Source of the DNA: Maribacter orientalis
GTDB lineage: Bacteria > Bacteroidota > Bacteroidia > Flavobacteriales > Flavobacteriaceae
Direction: 5' to 3'
Assembly: GCF_900109345.1 (NCBI RefSeq)
Contig: NZ_FNZN01000006.1
Coordinates: forward strand, 1 to 64,000
Length of the DNA stretch: 64,000 nucleotides
In this document: one piece after another, positions 54,109 to 63,052 of the stretch
Layout: each line of letters begins with the position of its first letter
Position numbering within the stretch: the stretch's first letter is position 1
The notes under the pieces: model-generated
What the model was told of the DNA's origin: nothing
Databases searched by the model: none
Seen by the model: the letters and a program-made list of their open reading frames with translations, nothing else
Program-made: the position numbers and the translations under genes

Positions 54109-54122
54109 AGACTGGTTAGTCT
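54109..54122. promoter_or_regulatory. TetR-like operator (AGACTGGTTAGTCT)
   Basis: Near-perfect inverted repeat AGACT-N4-AGTCT. With flanks it fits CAGACYRRTTRGTCTA, the same consensus as the tetR-promoter palindrome at 44337. 114 bases upstream of the DegQ-like gene. Confidence 0.65.
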
Positions 54123-54235
54123 AAAAATTCCCTTAAAATTTCAATCAATTTTAAAAAATTATTAGCATTTGCGAATCTAGCACTGGCACAGCTATTGCAA
54201 TTAGGCCACTAGAAGAATTAAAAAAAATAGTAATT

Positions 54236-55750
54236 ATGAAATCAGACACAAATAACAAAAGCGCTTGGAAGATTTATCTCTTCTCAGCGATTATTGCTCT
54301 AGTAGTAAGTTACGGGGTTCTTGAATTTAACAAACAAACTACAAAAGATGATGTTGGTGTGACGGTTGTTGATACGGTTCCTGGTAGTCATGTCCTCTAT
54401 ACTGCCGACAATGAGGGAAATATTAGGCCTTTAGATTTCACTGAGACATCTGAAAAAGTTTTAGATGCAGTGGTACATATTAAATCTACGCAAACAGGTG
54501 CTTCTTACGGAGACCAAGGTGCACGTGAATTACCAGACCCTTTTAAAGAATTTTTTGGAGACATGTTTAAAGGGCAGTCTCCAAACGGTATGCAGTCACG
54601 ACCTAGGGTTGGTACAGGATCTGGGGTTATTATAAATGACAAAGGGTACATCGTTACTAATAATCATGTTATTGATAATGCAGATGAGGTTGAGGTTACT
54701 TTATATAACAACCAATCTTATAAAGCGACCGTCATAGGAACAGACCCAACTACAGATTTAGCATTGTTACAAATTAATGCCGATAATCTTAAAACAATGG
54801 CCTTAGTAAATTCTGATGATGTTGAAGTAGGTGAATGGGTGTTGGCAGTTGGTAACCCTTTAGGTTTAAACTCTACGGTCACTGCAGGTATTGTTAGTGC
54901 CAAGGCAAGAAGTATCCATATCAATACAGACAAGTTTGCCGTTGAAAGTTTTATACAGACCGATGCAGCCATTAATCCTGGTAATAGCGGTGGTGCTTTA
55001 GTAAATCTTGATGGTAATTTAGTAGGAATCAATACGGCTATTGCGAGTACAACAGGTACATATACTGGCTATGGTTTTGCCGTACCGAGTAATATCGTCA
55101 CTAAAGTGGTGGAAGATCTTTTGAAATATGGAAATGTACAACGTGGTATGTTGGGTGTTACTATTAGAACAATGGATGGAAACTTGGCCAAAGAGAAAGA
55201 TGTTGCGTTTACCAAAGGAGTTTGGGTAGAGCAAGTAGGTGAAGACAGTGGTGCAGATATGGCAGGTATTGAATCTGGTGATATCATTGTTAGTGTGAAT
55301 GGAAAGGAAACAGGTACTTCGCCAAGACTTCAAGAAATCATTGCGGGTAAAAGACCTGGTGATAAAGTTGCCATTGTTGTTAATAGAAATGGTAAGGAGA
55401 AAGAGCTAGAGGTTGAACTTAAAAATTCTGAGGGTGGTACGAGCATCATTAAAAAGGAAGAGAAAGAAGTTTTTAACCTTTTAGGTGCTGATTTTGAAAA
55501 TGTGAACAAAGAGTTAGCTAAGAAATTCGGTTTAGACGGCGGTGTTCAAGTGTCAAAATTATATCCTGGAAAAATAAAAAAAGAAACCCAAATGCGTGAA
55601 GGTTTTATCATTACTCATATTGATGGTAAACGAGTTAAAAATATTGACGACGTAGCCGATATTCTTGAGGGTAAAAAAGGTGGTGTTATGATAGAAGGTA
55701 TCTACGAAGATGGCACTAAATATTATTATGCCTTCGGATTGGATTCATAG
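54236..55750 (+). CDS. HtrA/DegQ-family periplasmic serine endopeptidase
   Basis: 504 residues. An N-terminal membrane anchor/signal (about 10-28) is followed by a trypsin-like protease domain with His144 (NNHVIDNADEVEV), Asp174 (DPTTDLALLQI) and Ser251 (NPGNSGGALV), then PDZ1 (about 305-395, RGMLGVTIR) and a shorter PDZ2 (about 405-500). Complete catalytic triad, so active protease/chaperone for misfolded envelope proteins. The linker DPFKEFFGDMF is the LA-loop hallmark of Do proteases. A terminator follows. The upstream region carries TetR-like sites rather than an obvious sigma-E-type promoter. Confidence 0.95.
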   Translation: MKSDTNNKSAWKIYLFSAIIALVVSYGVLEFNKQTTKDDVGVTVVDTVPGSHVLYTADNEGNIRPLDFTETSEKVLDAVVHIKSTQTGASYGDQGARELPDPFKEFFGDMFKGQSPNGMQSRPRVGTGSGVIINDKGYIVTNNHVIDNADEVEVTLYNNQSYKATVIGTDPTTDLALLQINADNLKTMALVNSDDVEVGEWVLAVGNPLGLNSTVTAGIVSAKARSIHINTDKFAVESFIQTDAAINPGNSGGALVNLDGNLVGINTAIASTTGTYTGYGFAVPSNIVTKVVEDLLKYGNVQRGMLGVTIRTMDGNLAKEKDVAFTKGVWVEQVGEDSGADMAGIESGDIIVSVNGKETGTSPRLQEIIAGKRPGDKVAIVVNRNGKEKELEVELKNSEGGTSIIKKEEKEVFNLLGADFENVNKELAKKFGLDGGVQVSKLYPGKIKKETQMREGFIITHIDGKRVKNIDDVADILEGKKGGVMIEGIYEDGTKYYYAFGLDS

Positions 55751-55770
55751 TCCTTGATTATACTTAATTT

Positions 55771-55809
55771 TATGCCGTGCAGATAATATTATCGGTGCGG
55801 CATTTTTTT
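55771..55809 (+). terminator. Rho-independent terminator of the DegQ-like gene
   Basis: Outer stem ATGCCG / CGGCAT enclosing an inner GATAAT-ATTATC palindrome, followed by a run of eight T (55803-55810). Confidence 0.82.
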
Positions 55810-55828
55810 TGAAATCAATTCTAGATAG

Positions 55829-56596
55829 ATGCAAACACGTTCAAAGTCCATAGGTTTAGTGCTTTCAGGCGGTGGAGTCCGTGGTATGGCTCATATCGGA
55901 GTTATCAAAGCCATGCAAGAGTTTGGCATAGAGGCAACAGTTGTGGCTGGTAGTAGTGTGGGTGCTTTAGTAGGAGCACTATATTCAGCCGATAAGTCAA
56001 TAGAAGACATGCTTCATTTTTTCAAGGATACACCTTTGTTCAAATACAATTATTTTGCTGTTGCTAAACCTGGCCTAATAAATACCGAACGGTTTATTGG
56101 CGCATTTCAAGAATATTTTCCTGAAGACAATTTTTCCGCTTTGGCGAAAGACCTGCATATTGTGGCAACGAATTTAGAAGAAGGCGAAGAAATTTTTATA
56201 AATAAAGGGGAGTTAATACTTCCGCTTCTGGCTTCTGCAGCATTACCACCAGTTTTTAGTCCGGTTCATTATAACGGTGCTTTACATGCCGATGGTGGTA
56301 TTATGAACAATTTTCCTTCAGAACCTGTAAAAAAGAAGGTTGACTTTATGATTGGGAGTAATGTATCTATCGTTTCTAAATTAGAGAAAAAACATCTTAA
56401 TAATTCCTTTCAATTGACTGGCAGAGTTACGGGGCTTATGATTTATGCTATTAACAGAGAGAAAATCAATAGTTGTAATTTGATTATTGAACCGCAAGAA
56501 TTGGAGCACATTGGTATATTAGACCGTAGAGGAATAGAAAAGGCCTATGCCATTGGGTACGAAACGGCAGTTAGAACATTCGAAAAAGTTCTATAA
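55829..56596 (+). CDS. Patatin-like phospholipase
   Basis: 255 residues. The oxyanion loop SGGGVRG is at 13-19. The nucleophile elbow is Gly41-Ser42-Ser43-Val44-Gly45 with Ser43 as nucleophile, and the catalytic Asp155 is in HADGG. This is the Ser-Asp dyad of bacterial patatins (RssA/YlbK-like), which hydrolyse lipid acyl esters. No signal peptide is apparent, so cytosolic or membrane-associated. Lies between the DegQ terminator and the convergent oxidoreductase gene. Confidence 0.92.
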   Translation: MQTRSKSIGLVLSGGGVRGMAHIGVIKAMQEFGIEATVVAGSSVGALVGALYSADKSIEDMLHFFKDTPLFKYNYFAVAKPGLINTERFIGAFQEYFPEDNFSALAKDLHIVATNLEEGEEIFINKGELILPLLASAALPPVFSPVHYNGALHADGGIMNNFPSEPVKKKVDFMIGSNVSIVSKLEKKHLNNSFQLTGRVTGLMIYAINREKINSCNLIIEPQELEHIGILDRRGIEKAYAIGYETAVRTFEKVL

Positions 56597-56667
56597 AACC
56601 AATCAGGTACTAAATAAGTTCTAAAACCAACAAATTAGAAAGATATGTATCTTTTTCATGCGACAAT

Positions 56668-57717
56668 TTATACATCATCATAGTCTATTTTTAAAGTAGG
56701 TGTCGTAGGATGCGCTTGGCAGGTAAGAATAAATCCGTCGGCTATTTCTTTATCCGTTAAAATTTGATTCATCACCATTTCGGCTTTTCCTTCGGTTACT
56801 TTGGCAATACAACTACTGCAAACACCACCCTGGCAAGAATACGGGGCATCAATATTTTCTTTTAATACAGCATCTAAGACCAAGGTTTTTTTATCCATGG
56901 TAAATTGAAATTCCTCATCATCCAATACCACCGTAATAGCAGTTGAACCTTCTACTTGAATAGGCAGTTCTTCTTTAATTTCGGTTGGGGTAAAAAGTTC
57001 AAAGAGAATTTTATCCTTGTCAACACCATTATCTAAAAGAGTATCACGTACCGTGTTGATCATAGCCTCTGGGCCACATAGATAATAGGCATTAAAATCG
57101 ACAGCTGCGTGTTTATTCTTTAAAGCGTAATTAACCGTTGAGGTATCGATACGACCAAATAGGGCCTTGTCTTCACGGGTTTGACTATTCGTGAAATATA
57201 CAAAAAACCGATTGGGATATTCTAGCTCTAATTTCACCAAATCAGTATAGAACATGGTTTCTTCGTACGATTTATTACCATAAACAAGTACGAATTTATT
57301 CTTCGAATTACTGTCTAAAACCGATTTTACGATACTCATTATAGGGGTAATACCACTACCAGCAACAAAGGCAGCAATATTTTGAACCTCTTTCGAGGGC
57401 TTGTAAATGAAACGTCCTTCAGGCTCCATTACTTCAAGGGTATCACCAACTTGTAGTTTATTATTCGCGTAGTTAGAAAATCCTCCGTTATCTACTTTTT
57501 TAATACCAATGGTAATACCATCTTTTTCTGGTGAGGAACTAATGGAATAGGCTCTCCTTAATTCTTTACCCTTTATTTCTTTTTTGATGGTGATATATTG
57601 ACCGGCCGTAAAAGCAAAGGTCTGTGCCAAATCTTTTGGGATAGCGAAAGTTACCGCTACAGAAGTTGGCGTTAATTTTTTAATATGTTTTACCGTTAGT
57701 GGGTGAAAATGCGACAT
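56668..57717 (-). CDS. Ferredoxin-linked flavin oxidoreductase (PaaE-like)
   Basis: 349 residues with three domains. The FAD-binding barrel is about 1-105 (RAYSISSSP and GGFSNYANNKL). The NAD(P)-binding domain is about 110-235 (AGSGITPIMSIVKSVL, LVYGNKSYEETMF, YLCGPEAMI). The C-terminal plant-type 2Fe-2S ferredoxin domain is about 262-349, with Cys295, Cys300, Cys303 and Cys333. This layout is that of phenylacetyl-CoA epoxidase reductase PaaE and related ring-hydroxylase reductases. No phenylacetate genes are adjacent, so it may serve another electron acceptor such as a desaturase. Transcribed alone, convergent with the patatin gene. Confidence 0.92.
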   Translation of the reverse strand: MSHFHPLTVKHIKKLTPTSVAVTFAIPKDLAQTFAFTAGQYITIKKEIKGKELRRAYSISSSPEKDGITIGIKKVDNGGFSNYANNKLQVGDTLEVMEPEGRFIYKPSKEVQNIAAFVAGSGITPIMSIVKSVLDSNSKNKFVLVYGNKSYEETMFYTDLVKLELEYPNRFFVYFTNSQTREDKALFGRIDTSTVNYALKNKHAAVDFNAYYLCGPEAMINTVRDTLLDNGVDKDKILFELFTPTEIKEELPIQVEGSTAITVVLDDEEFQFTMDKKTLVLDAVLKENIDAPYSCQGGVCSSCIAKVTEGKAEMVMNQILTDKEIADGFILTCQAHPTTPTLKIDYDDV

Positions 57718-57906
57718 AGGATCGTTTCTTTAAATCGAAATACAAAATTAAGAATGCTTTTGCGATATCATATGACATTTGTCAAAAAATCTATATCTCA
57801 ACGTTTTTTGTTGTCACTGAGCTAAAATAGAGAACCCTTAAAGTTGCACTTTAGCATTAAACTTTGCATTTTGTAGTAATTAACCTACCGGGTTCAATAA
57901 ACTTTT

Positions 57907-57914
57907 TATTTTTG
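57907..57914 (+). promoter_or_regulatory. -7 promoter element (TATTTTTG) of the T9SS cargo gene
   Basis: TAnnTTTG match 24 bases upstream of the TTG start at 57939; supports that start. Confidence 0.45.
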
Positions 57915-57938
57915 GTCGTTTACCACTAAACCCAATTC

Positions 57939-60900
57939 TTGAAAAAATTAGCTTTTTGTTTTTTAGTAGTATGTTTTAATTTACTCACAGCCCAAAAGGA
58001 GGCGGCCATTTGGTATTTTGGTAGAAATGCCGGGTTAGACTTCAATAGCGGAGCACCTGTTCTTTTAACCGATGGTGCTTTAGACACAAGGGAAGGTTGT
58101 GCAAGCATATCTGATCCTAACGGTAACCTATTATTTTACACCGATGGCCTTACAGTTTGGAACCGTAACCACCAACCCATGCCCAACGGTACGGGCCTCA
58201 ATGGTGATCCATCTAGTACGCAAGCGGCCATCATAATACCCAAATCTGATGAACCTAATATCTTTTATATTTTTACCGTAGACGATTATGGTGGGCCAAA
58301 CGGATTACAATATAGTATTTTAGACCTAAATTTAGATAGCGGTTTGGGAGGGATAACCACTCAAAAAAATATCTTATTACAAGCTCAAGTTTCAGAAAAG
58401 ATAACCGCTATACAACATGCTGATAGAGAATCTGTTTGGGTGGTTACTAAAGGTTGGGAAAATAATAATTTTTATAGTTACCAGATAGATGAAAACGGAG
58501 TAAATCCGACACCCGTTACCACACCAATTGGATTTACCCCTCAATTGAATAATCGTTTAACTGTTGGGTATTTAAAAGCATCGCCAGATGGTCGTTTTTT
58601 GGGCAGTGCATCTGAAGCGCTGGGGGTCATGGAAATTTTCAGGTTTAATGCCAATACGGGTGTAGTTAGCGATTTAATTTCCTTACAGGATTATTTTGAT
58701 AATACTTGGTATGATATGGAACCTTATGGAGTGGAATTTTCACCTAACGGCAAGGTTTTATATGTAAGTACCCGTGGAGGTATTCTACAATTTGATATTA
58801 GTAACTATGAGCATGATGCTATTGTGAACTCTGCAGTTCGCTTGGGAGGGGTTAATACGTCTACACCTTTTTTTGGGGCTATACAACTTGCCATAGATGG
58901 TAAAATCTATTGTGCAAGGTATGGTGGTCAATTTCTAGATGTTATACATGAACCAAATATTTTGGGACTGGCAGCTAATTATGAGGAACAGGGAATTTCT
59001 TTGGGTTCTCGAAGAAGCTTACTAGGTTTGCCTCCCTTTTTAACCTCCTATTTTTACGTAGGTATAAAAGCAGAAAATCTTTGTTTTGGTGATTTAACAG
59101 AATTCTCATTAGATGTTTCAAACCCAGTAACATCTATTTTATGGGATTTTGGTGATGGTATTAATGCAACAACGGAAGTACCTACCCATGTTTATGCTAA
59201 TCCTGGCGATTATACCGTTACTGTTGAGGTTACCACAGCAACAGGAATCACATCGGAAATCAAGGATATTACCATTTTTGAAACCCCAATTGCCAACACT
59301 CCGGGAGACTTGGTAGGTTGTACCTCTTATGGTAGTTACAACATAGATTTGCCTTCTTTTAATCCTACCGTTTTAGCGACTCAAGACACTACAATTTTTA
59401 CAGTTGATTATTTTTTAAGTCAGGCCGATTCAGATAATAATACAAACCCTTTAGAACCTATCCATCAGTTTGATTATGGAACAACTCCAGTCTTTGTAAG
59501 GGTATCCAATGCCAACAATGAGCAATGTTATGATACGACTCAATTCAATATCATAGCCCGTGAAGCCCCTATTGTAGAAATCATAACCGATTGGACAGTC
59601 TGTGATGACGATACCGATGGACTGTACATTTTTGACCTTTCCTTAAAAAACATAGAGATTTTCAATGGTCAAGACGAAACTACCTTTGAAATATTATATT
59701 TTGCTTCTCAGACCGATGCTGATACTGGAACGAATGTGTTACCAGTAAGCTATACCAATACATTACCAACGGAAGAAATCTTTGTTCGGATCCAAAACAG
59801 TACGTATCCTACCTGTTTTAGAACGGGAAGTTTTATGATTGCCGTAACTCCAGGAGTTACGGCAAATATTCCAAGCAATTTGGAAATTTGTGATGATAAC
59901 AATGATGGTTATTCCACCTTTAATCTTGCTGATACTGAACCGGAAATTATTGGCACACAGAGTGCTAGTAGTTTATCCATTAGCTATTATGCTACAATGA
60001 CTGATGCTGAGAGCAATTTAAATTCGTTACCCATTTCTTATACCAATAGCGTTGCTAATAAACAAACTATTTATGTTCGGGTGGCAAATGCTACCGATGT
60101 CAATTGCTATGCAACGACCTCTTTTGAGGTTAATGTTTTTGATACGCCCCAATTACAAACGGTTACAGACTGGCTTGTTTGTGATAATGATAATGACGGA
60201 GTTTTTGATTTTAACCTGACTGAAAAGAACAATGAAATTTTAGGAAATCAAAATCCGACCGATGTTTCAATTCGTTATTACGAAAGCTTATCAGATGCTA
60301 TTCTTGCTCAAAATGAAATAACAGGAACGTATCAGAACACAGCCAACCCACAAACGCTTTTTTATCGTTTAGATAATAGTATGAATACGACATGTTTTGT
60401 GACAAGTAGTTTTGATTTGGAGGTTTTTGAAACACCGTTTGCGCTCGCTTCAACGCCTATAATTGGTTGTGATATAAACGAAACAGGAAGCCAGACCATA
60501 GACCTTACGCAAAAGAACTCTGAAATTTTGGGCAATCAAGACCCAAGCCAATTTACAGTAGCTTTTTATGCATCTCCATCGGATGCTGAAAACAGCATAA
60601 ATGAGTTAAGTGCAAATTCATATATTAATACGCAAAGCCAAGAAACACTTTATGCTCGTGTGGAAAGAATAGGTCTTGAAAGTTGTTACGCTTTGACTTC
60701 GTTAGAAATTAGTATAAACCCTTTACCACAAACGGTTTTGGAAGAACGCTATGTCATTTGTCCTGATAGTCCCGCATTGGTAATCGATGGAGGTGATTTT
60801 GAGAGTTGGTTTTGGCAAAATGCTAACGGAACCGAAATAAGCACAACTAGATTTTTTGATGTAACAGACCTTGGAGAATATCAATTAACGGTATCCCAGA

Positions 60901-61421
60901 CTAATAATGGAATAACCTGCGAGAATTCAGAAACATTTGAAGTAGTATCCTCTGGAGCACCAGAAAGTATAGTGGTGGACACCAAAGGATTTTCAGATCA
61001 AATAGATGTTACGGTTACGGCAACCGGTACTGGGCCCTTTGAGTATTCTGTAGATGGTGAAAATTATCAGGCAAGTAATGCGTTTACAGTTTTTCCAGGG
61101 AAATACACCGTGTATGTTAGGGATTTGGAGGAATGTAGAATTTTATCCGAAGAAATCATCGCCATTGGGTACCAACGTTTTTTCACCCCAAACGGCGATG
61201 GCAACAATGAATATTGGAATATTATTGGTTCGGAGCTCTACCCAGGTTCTCAACTTTATATTTATGATAGGTATGGAAAATTCTTGAAACAGTTGAGTGC
61301 TGATTCCAAAGGATGGGATGGTAAATCTAATGCAATATCGCTGCCTGAATCAGATTATTGGTTCAAATACAACTACGCCAATAATCAAGTTATGACAGGG
61401 CATTTTACGCTGAAAAGGTAG
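57939..61421 (+). CDS. T9SS type B cargo protein with PKD domain and five tandem repeats (TTG start)
   Basis: 1,160 residues. The only usable start is TTG: an in-frame stop lies 12 bases upstream and the first ATG is far inside. It yields a signal peptide (KKLAFCFLVVCFNLLTAQ). Residues about 20-370 form a propeller-like domain (IWYFGRNAGLDFNSG, LLFYTDGLTVWN). A PKD domain lies about 385-450 (LWDFGDGINATTEVPTHVY), followed by five repeats of about 95 residues (57939-based positions about 457-925). A SprB/Ig-like segment and a type B sorting domain follow (FFTPNGDGNNEYW, IYDRYGK, GWDG, LPESDYWF, GHFTLKR). It is exported by the type IX system to the surface or medium. No catalytic motif; likely adhesin or scaffold. 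Confidence 0.92.
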   Translation: MKKLAFCFLVVCFNLLTAQKEAAIWYFGRNAGLDFNSGAPVLLTDGALDTREGCASISDPNGNLLFYTDGLTVWNRNHQPMPNGTGLNGDPSSTQAAIIIPKSDEPNIFYIFTVDDYGGPNGLQYSILDLNLDSGLGGITTQKNILLQAQVSEKITAIQHADRESVWVVTKGWENNNFYSYQIDENGVNPTPVTTPIGFTPQLNNRLTVGYLKASPDGRFLGSASEALGVMEIFRFNANTGVVSDLISLQDYFDNTWYDMEPYGVEFSPNGKVLYVSTRGGILQFDISNYEHDAIVNSAVRLGGVNTSTPFFGAIQLAIDGKIYCARYGGQFLDVIHEPNILGLAANYEEQGISLGSRRSLLGLPPFLTSYFYVGIKAENLCFGDLTEFSLDVSNPVTSILWDFGDGINATTEVPTHVYANPGDYTVTVEVTTATGITSEIKDITIFETPIANTPGDLVGCTSYGSYNIDLPSFNPTVLATQDTTIFTVDYFLSQADSDNNTNPLEPIHQFDYGTTPVFVRVSNANNEQCYDTTQFNIIAREAPIVEIITDWTVCDDDTDGLYIFDLSLKNIEIFNGQDETTFEILYFASQTDADTGTNVLPVSYTNTLPTEEIFVRIQNSTYPTCFRTGSFMIAVTPGVTANIPSNLEICDDNNDGYSTFNLADTEPEIIGTQSASSLSISYYATMTDAESNLNSLPISYTNSVANKQTIYVRVANATDVNCYATTSFEVNVFDTPQLQTVTDWLVCDNDNDGVFDFNLTEKNNEILGNQNPTDVSIRYYESLSDAILAQNEITGTYQNTANPQTLFYRLDNSMNTTCFVTSSFDLEVFETPFALASTPIIGCDINETGSQTIDLTQKNSEILGNQDPSQFTVAFYASPSDAENSINELSANSYINTQSQETLYARVERIGLESCYALTSLEISINPLPQTVLEERYVICPDSPALVIDGGDFESWFWQNANGTEISTTRFFDVTDLGEYQLTVSQTNNGITCENSETFEVVSSGAPESIVVDTKGFSDQIDVTVTATGTGPFEYSVDGENYQASNAFTVFPGKYTVYVRDLEECRILSEEIIAIGYQRFFTPNGDGNNEYWNIIGSELYPGSQLYIYDRYGKFLKQLSADSKGWDGKSNAISLPESDYWFKYNYANNQVMTGHFTLKR
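59300..60730 (+). repeat. Five tandem ~285-295-base coding repeats
   Basis: Units begin at about 59310, 59591, 59876, 60170 and 60463 (spacings about 281, 285, 294, 293). Each encodes CDxxxDGxxxFDLxxKxxEI, an IxYYxSxxDAxxxxN segment, LPxSYTN, VRxxNxxxxxCxxTTSF. Protein-domain repeats, diverged at DNA level. Confidence 0.85.
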
Positions 61422-61529
61422 CTTCAAAATGTATGGGTTTGTCAAATTTGGGAATATAAATTTGATCAGTCTTGTAACAAACCCAAGATTTATCTTACCA
61501 ATACCCTGAACACCAAAACCAACCACAGT

Positions 61530-62999
61530 ATGTTCAGACAATTTACTTCATTACAATGGAAATCTTTTTTTAGGTCTTCCAATTTGGGCAAAAGTCTCGG
61601 TATAAAAATCGTAATGGGCTTTTTCGGAGTTTATATGCTCCTTTCACTTGCCGGTCTTGGGACCGGAATGTACTTTATCTTAAAAGAGATATTCCCAGAT
61701 CAGAGCCCCATGTGGAGTATTAGTCAATATTTCATCTACTGGATCTTAATTGAATTATTCCTAAGGTATTTTATGCAAAAATTACCGGTTATGGATATTA
61801 AGCCTTTTTTGACGACACCAGTTAAGAAAAGCACTATAGCTCACTACATTTTAGGTAGATCAGCTGCTTCAATTTATAATTTGCTGACAGTATTTTTTGT
61901 AGTTCCTTTTGCCATAGTGCTCTTGTTTAATGATTACCCAATACTCAATGTACTGCTATGGGTTGTTGCAGTTATGGCCATTGTTCTTTGTATTAACTAT
62001 GTTAATCTATTGATCAATAAAAATGAAAAGGTTCTAATTGGTATCGCCAGTATTCTTGCAATAGGATATGGTCTGGATTACTTTGACGTTTTTTCGGTGA
62101 AAGAATTTTTCGCGCCTGTCTTTCATGCACTATATGCGTATCCGGCAACAGTGTTGATTCCAATTGCTTTGGCTGTAGGTATCTATTATGTGAATTATCG
62201 GTTTTTAAAGGATAAAATTTATTTAGACGCCACCTTAAAGGCGAAAAGGGTAGAGGCCAATACCTCAGATTTGACGTGGACTAAGCGTTTTGGGGAAATG
62301 GGATCCTTTTTACAGCTCGATTTAAAAATGATTTGGCGTAATAAACGAACCAAGTCACAAGTCTTTATTTCTTTGCTTTTTGTTTTTTATGGATTACTGT
62401 TTTATACGGTTGACGTTTATAGTAGTATGGTGCCGATGAAAGCCTTTGTTGGTGTTTTTATGACAGGCATTTTCTTAAGTAATTTCGGGCAGTTTATTCC
62501 TGCTTGGGATAGTAGCTATTACAGTATGATGATGTCTCAGAACATACCTATGCGTAAGTACCTAGAGTCAAAAGTAATCTTGATTACCGTTAGTGTAGTA
62601 TTTATGTTTCTATTGACTATACCCTATGTATACTTTGGATGGGAGGCATTGGCCATTAATTTTGGGTGTGCGATGTATAATTTAGGAGTAAATATACCGG
62701 TCATTTTATATTTCGGGTCTTTCAATAAAAAACGAATCGAATTAGATCAGAGTCCGTTTGGGAATATGCAAGGCACAAGCGCTACCCAATTTCTAATTAT
62801 GCTGCCTGTTTTGGTAGTTCCGATTGTACTATTCTCCATATTTTATTACGTGTTTAACTTACAAGTAGCGGTAATTGCACTGTCCGTCTTAGGGGTTATC
62901 GGTTTTGCGATGAAGAATTACTTGTTGAACTTAATTACAGAACAATACAAAAGAAAAAAATATGGAATGATTGCCGGCTTCAAGGAAAAGGCAAGTTAA
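61530..62999 (+). CDS. DUF5687 family ABC-transporter permease-like protein
   Basis: 489 residues with about eleven to twelve transmembrane helices. The opening is MFRQFTSLQWKSFFRSSNLGKSLGIKI. LRYFMQKLPVMDIKPFLTTPVKKSTIAHYILGRS and the SQNIPMRKYLESKVILI segments match the DUF5687 family, which is encoded next to ABC ATPases in Bacteroidota. It is followed after 53 bases by such an ATPase. Probably the membrane half of an exporter; substrate unknown. Confidence 0.87.
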   Translation: MFRQFTSLQWKSFFRSSNLGKSLGIKIVMGFFGVYMLLSLAGLGTGMYFILKEIFPDQSPMWSISQYFIYWILIELFLRYFMQKLPVMDIKPFLTTPVKKSTIAHYILGRSAASIYNLLTVFFVVPFAIVLLFNDYPILNVLLWVVAVMAIVLCINYVNLLINKNEKVLIGIASILAIGYGLDYFDVFSVKEFFAPVFHALYAYPATVLIPIALAVGIYYVNYRFLKDKIYLDATLKAKRVEANTSDLTWTKRFGEMGSFLQLDLKMIWRNKRTKSQVFISLLFVFYGLLFYTVDVYSSMVPMKAFVGVFMTGIFLSNFGQFIPAWDSSYYSMMMSQNIPMRKYLESKVILITVSVVFMFLLTIPYVYFGWEALAINFGCAMYNLGVNIPVILYFGSFNKKRIELDQSPFGNMQGTSATQFLIMLPVLVVPIVLFSIFYYVFNLQVAVIALSVLGVIGFAMKNYLLNLITEQYKRKKYGMIAGFKEKAS

Positions 63000-63052
63000 A
63001 AGAGTAGTACTCAGCTAATTGTTTTTATAATTACAAATTCGAATATTCAGAT

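Larger units (their letters stand above)
53863..54235. other. Divergent regulatory region between the arsenosugar-type cluster and the DegQ-like gene
   Basis: 373 AT-rich bases with no ORF or RNA gene. It contains two TetR-like sites (53983-54000 and 54109-54122) whose centres are 124 bp apart. One or both of the divergent units could be controlled from here. Confidence 0.65.

Noticed and set aside
54718-55333. Minus-strand ORFs inside the protease gene
   Set aside because: Antisense to the catalytic and PDZ domains; no independent support.
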